A DNA stretch of 64,000 bases from Metallococcus carri (GTDB taxonomy: Bacteria > Actinomycetota > Actinomycetes > Actinomycetales > Dermatophilaceae), in the NCBI RefSeq assembly GCF_011440275.1, contig NZ_JAAOIV010000009.1, positions 62,001 through 126,000 on the forward strand. The letters run 5' to 3'. The translations under genes were made by a program, and so were the position numbers. This document shows positions 62,977-64,000 of this stretch, piece by piece. The notes under the pieces are model-generated. The model worked only from the letters and a program-made list of their open reading frames with translations, had not been told where the DNA came from and did no database searches. Positions within the stretch are counted from its first letter, which is position 1; each line of letters starts with the position of its first letter.

Positions 62977-63824
62977 CGGGGGGCGGGCTCCGGACGCGGG
63001 TCGAAGCGGTCGGCCCACAGCGCCGCCCACCACACCACGAGCGCGCACCCACCGGTGACGGTCACGGTCACGAAGGCGTCGAACAGATACATCGCGGCGC
63101 TCGCCCCGTTGAAGCGGTAACCGATGAGCCCGAAGATGAATAGCCACGCCCCGACCATCGCCAGGATGCTGGCGGCCAGCAGCGGCCACGGGCGGCCCGA
63201 GCTCAGCCGAGTCGTCGAACGGGCCCGCAGGGCGAGGACACCGGCGGCGCCGAGACCCAGCCAGGCCAGGCAGACGAGCGCCGCGGCATACACGTCCGAG
63301 GGCCGGTGCCAGTAGGCCGCCACCGTGCCCATGCCGATGCTGACCGCGACGAACCCGGCCGCGGCGACGGCATACGGTCGGGCGATCCGCGGGACCGCCC
63401 AGACCGAGGCGACGGCGAGGATCACCCCGGTGGTGGAGTGCCCGCTCGGCAGCGTGTTGGGGCCGGTGACCGCGTGGAAGACGTAGTTCTTCAGCACCTG
63501 GGTGGTGACCGACGCGCCCGCGATCATCACCGGGATCGCGGCGGCGACCGCCCACCGGCGCTGGATCGCCGCCAGCACCGTGCAGACCAGGGTCGCCTGG
63601 ATCAGATGCGGCACCGTCACGATCGACAAGAAGAGCACCATCCGGTCGTAGCGGGCGATGGTGCCACCGACGGAGTACATGCCGAGGGTGTCCCACTGGC
63701 GGCCGGTGTAACTGTGCAGCGCGAACCGCATGAGCACCCACATCCCGGCGAGTGAGAGCAGCGCGATACCGAGCAGGTGCAGCGCGGGACGCAGCACTGA
63801 ACGGTCCGGTGGGGCGGTCGGCAT
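62895..63824 (-). CDS. PAP2-family membrane phosphatase
   Basis: 309 residues with six or so helices. The acid-phosphatase signature is complete: KNYVFHAVTGPN, LPSGHSTTGVILAVASVW and YWHRPSDVYAAALV (Lys, Ser-Gly-His and His-Arg-x3-Asp type blocks). It would dephosphorylate lipid diphosphates such as undecaprenyl-PP or phosphatidic acid. The C-terminal 25 residues overlap the flippase-like gene in antisense, an unusually large overlap between two well-supported genes. Confidence 0.88.
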   Translation of the reverse strand: MPTAPPDRSVLRPALHLLGIALLSLAGMWVLMRFALHSYTGRQWDTLGMYSVGGTIARYDRMVLFLSIVTVPHLIQATLVCTVLAAIQRRWAVAAAIPVMIAGASVTTQVLKNYVFHAVTGPNTLPSGHSTTGVILAVASVWAVPRIARPYAVAAAGFVAVSIGMGTVAAYWHRPSDVYAAALVCLAWLGLGAAGVLALRARSTTRLSSGRPWPLLAASILAMVGAWLFIFGLIGYRFNGASAAMYLFDAFVTVTVTGGCALVVWWAALWADRFDPRPEPAPRQGSLGSTFGDSHQASHPSAPIGTSSR

Positions 63825-63876
63825 ACCCCCTAGTGTGCGGCCTCGACCTATGCCGCACCTGTGCTTCCCCGAGGTG

Positions 63877-64000
63877 CTACTCCCACTCGATGGTGCCCGG
63901 CGGCTTGCTCGTCACATCGAGCACGACCCGGTTGACCTCTTCGACCTCGTTGGTGATGCGACCGGAGATCTTGGCCAGCACGTCATAGGGCAGCCGCGAC
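63877..64000 (-). CDS. guaA: GMP synthase, C-terminal end (partial)
   Basis: The reverse strand from the window edge reads [40 protein letters not shown] and then TAG (63879-63877). The ending Lys-Pro-Pro-Gly-Thr-Ile-Glu-Trp-Glu is the conserved C-terminus of glutamine-hydrolysing GMP synthase. The rest lies outside the window. Confidence 0.95.
   Translation of the reverse strand, partial: SRLPYDVLAKISGRITNEVEEVNRVVLDVTSKPPGTIEWE

Overview
The window reads as a GC-rich actinobacterial chromosome. GTG starts, four-base ATGA/GTGA gene overlaps and GC-rich third positions are everywhere. The gene order pcrA - M23 peptidase - sucCD - DUF6350 - purN/purH - folD - DUF3017 - mdh is the housekeeping neighbourhood familiar from Micrococcales. 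Gene content and repeat style would fit the Dermacoccaceae/Intrasporangiaceae side of that order, but this is inference. I see no tRNA, rRNA, transposase, phage gene or CRISPR array.

Layout. 1-8424 (+): a cell-surface glycan operon with the end of a nonulosonate cytidylyltransferase, a four-domain NeuB fusion, an acyltransferase, a tandem GT4, a GT2, and then a GT4 that runs abruptly into pieces of two unrelated genes (a GHL15-like glycosidase and an SGNH domain). 8548-9167: a VapBC toxin-antitoxin pair. 9308-11443 (-): a large KatE-type catalase. 11630-15119: cysN, cysD (-) and divergent cysC (+), which would make PAPS. 15188-17469: a tyrosine phosphatase and a polyprenyl-phosphate sugar-1-phosphate transferase. 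17592-23692 (-): a five-gene translationally coupled operon built around an amino acid:[carrier protein] ligase, with an AcpS-ACP fusion, an acyl-CoA dehydrogenase, a DUF1839 protein and a GH2-like protein. 23766-31627: icd, a secreted propeller-like protein, a HEAT-repeat protein, mdh, an EVE-domain gene and several repeat clusters. 31845-38786: folD, then an iron-siderophore import operon with an IdeR/DtxR-type box, and a YdcZ-type transporter. 38776-46606: purH, purN, DUF6350, sucCD and a B12-binding protein. 46897-50340: a Cys-rich exported protein, a MauE-thioredoxin-thioredoxin membrane protein and an M23 peptidase. 50488-55072: pcrA/uvrD, a GNAT, DedA and a PCMT-like protein. 55140-59904: DUF779, aldehyde dehydrogenase, a small exported protein, a methyltransferase and a GAF regulator. 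59956-63824: GT4, PIG-L deacetylase, a flippase-like protein and PAP2 phosphatase. 63877-64000: the end of guaA.

The most interesting items are the carrier-protein aminoacylation operon (17592-23692), the Cys-rich protein with its dedicated redox membrane partner (46897-49350), the glycosyltransferase mosaic at 6985-7735, a REP-like palindromic repeat lying in frame inside cysC, and at least seven different families of short intergenic repeats, most at the 3' ends of genes.
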